Part shown: positions 6,262-6,483 of the stretch, one piece after another | Numbering within the stretch: position 1 is the stretch's first letter | How the letters are laid out: every line of letters begins with the position of its first letter | NCBI GenBank assembly: GCA_016938425.1 | Contig: JAFGUR010000080.1 | Location: 1 to 6,483 of the forward strand | Origin: Fusobacteriaceae bacterium | Lineage (GTDB): Bacteria; Fusobacteriota; Fusobacteriia; Fusobacteriales; Fusobacteriaceae | Direction of reading: 5' to 3' | Length of the DNA stretch: 6,483 nt | Made by a program: the position numbers and the translations under genes | Notes under the pieces: generated by a model | Databases searched by the model: none | The model's input: only the letters and a program-made list of their open reading frames with translations | What the model was told of the DNA's origin: nothing

Positions 6262-6279
6262 TGTTGCAAAATTGCAACA
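6262..6279. promoter_or_regulatory. Perfect 18-bp inverted repeat, putative repressor operator
   Basis: On the - strand TGTTGCAATTTTGCAACA has two 8-bp half-sites that pair perfectly around a 2-bp spacer. It begins 5 bp after the -10 box, so it covers the expected transcription start of the operon, a classic position for a blocking repressor. TTGCAA-based palindromes of this size are compatible with MarR- or TetR-type regulators, but no regulator gene is in the window, so the binding protein is unknown. No T-run follows, which argues against a terminator. Confidence 0.6.
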
Positions 6280-6284
6280 GCTTG

Positions 6285-6290
6285 ATTATA
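6285..6290 (-). promoter_or_regulatory. Putative -10 box of the operon promoter
   Basis: A perfect TATAAT occurs on the - strand, 57 bp upstream of the chosen ATPase start, in a strongly AT-rich stretch. At 16-18 bp spacing the -35 position holds only an A-rich sequence (AAAAAC), with no match to TTGACA. The promoter may therefore be weak or need an activator, or it may rely on the A/T-tract DNA upstream. It is the only good candidate promoter in front of the five genes. Confidence 0.6.
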
Positions 6291-6320
6291 CTTATATAAA
6301 AAACTATGTTTTTTATACAT

Positions 6321-6366
6321 CCCCCACCTACGGTGGGGAGAAAGAGGGGAGTCGGGGCGAAGCCCG
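6321..6366. repeat. GC-rich double hairpin next to the right repeat
   Basis: 33 of 46 bases are G or C, in sharp contrast with the AT-rich surroundings. CCCCACC (6322-6328) pairs perfectly with GGTGGGG (6332-6338) across a 3-nt loop. CGGG (6353-6356) can pair with CCCG (6363-6366). The block abuts the palindromic repeat and is absent from the left copy, so it may be an additional module of a longer element or a separate small repeat. Confidence 0.55.
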
Positions 6367-6369
6367 AAT

Positions 6370-6483
6370 GTCGTCAACTTAGGGCGCCCACAAGAAGCGC
6401 ACCCTACAAAACATAATAAATTTGTAGGGGCAATCCCTTGTGGTTGCCCAGATAGAAACAATAAATTTTCTTAAGTTGATGAC
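6370..6483. repeat. MITE-like imperfect palindromic repeat, right copy, possibly continuing past the window
   Basis: The left arm (6370-6410) is the inverse of parts of the right arm (6421-6483). GTCGTCAACTTA (6370-6381) pairs with TAAGTTGATGAC (6472-6483) at 11 of 12 bases. GGGCGCCCACAAG (6382-6394) pairs with 6437-6449 at 11 of 13. CCCTACAAA (6402-6410) pairs perfectly with TTTGTAGGG (6421-6429) around a 10-nt loop. The right arm matches the left copy: the first 11 bases (6421-6431 and 221-231) are identical, and 32 of 37 bases match between 6447-6483 and 246-282. Both copies keep a 10-nt central loop and the same orientation. The left arm lacks about 20 bases present in the right arm. No protein is encoded. 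The outer end may lie beyond base 6483. Confidence 0.72.

Noticed and set aside
6262..6279. Palindrome upstream of the ATPase as a rho-independent terminator
   Set aside because: The stem is short and AT-rich, no T-run follows on either strand, and it lies between a -10 box and a start codon.
6249..6461. Open frame of 70 codons on the - strand across the right repeat and the promoter region
   Set aside because: It lies almost wholly in the palindromic repeat and GC-rich hairpins, overlaps the -10 box and operator, has no good ribosome binding site, and its composition follows the repeat rather than the genes.

Overview
The window looks like a chromosomal segment from a diderm, very AT-rich bacterium. 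A Fusobacterium-like (Fusobacteriota) origin is the best guess. The basis is the Lys/Ile/Asn-rich proteins, strong AGGAG ribosome binding sites, an outer-membrane barrel protein, and GC-rich repeats standing out from an AT-rich background. This assignment is an inference; there is no rRNA or marker gene to confirm it.

Layout: (1) Positions 3-131 hold the last 42 codons of an unrecognised gene on the + strand. (2) Positions 147-303 hold an imperfect palindromic, MITE-like repeat between that gene and the convergent operon. (3) Positions 315-6228 hold a five-gene operon, all on the - strand and read from right to left: a LolD/MacB-type ABC ATPase (6228-5554), two different FtsX/MacB-type permeases (5544-4036 and 4026-2317), a secreted LolA-like 'outer membrane lipoprotein-sorting' protein (2307-1552), and a probable outer-membrane beta-barrel (1532-315). 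The first three junctions share a near-identical 15-nt stop/SD/start cassette with 9-bp gaps. (4) Upstream of the ATPase lie a TATAAT -10 box and an 18-bp perfect inverted repeat where transcription should start, a likely repressor operator. (5) Positions 6321-6483 hold GC-rich hairpins and a second copy of the MITE-like repeat, in the same orientation as the first and cut by the window edge.

How the genes may work together: the ATPase would power a heterodimeric inner-membrane permease pair. The LolA-like protein would carry a hydrophobic cargo (lipoprotein, lipid or similar) across the periplasm, and the barrel would receive or pass it at the outer membrane. This is a complete envelope-spanning set resembling LolCDE-LolA, but with a beta-barrel in place of LolB and no MacA-like adaptor. 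The cargo cannot be read from the sequence. The two repeat copies bracket the whole operon.
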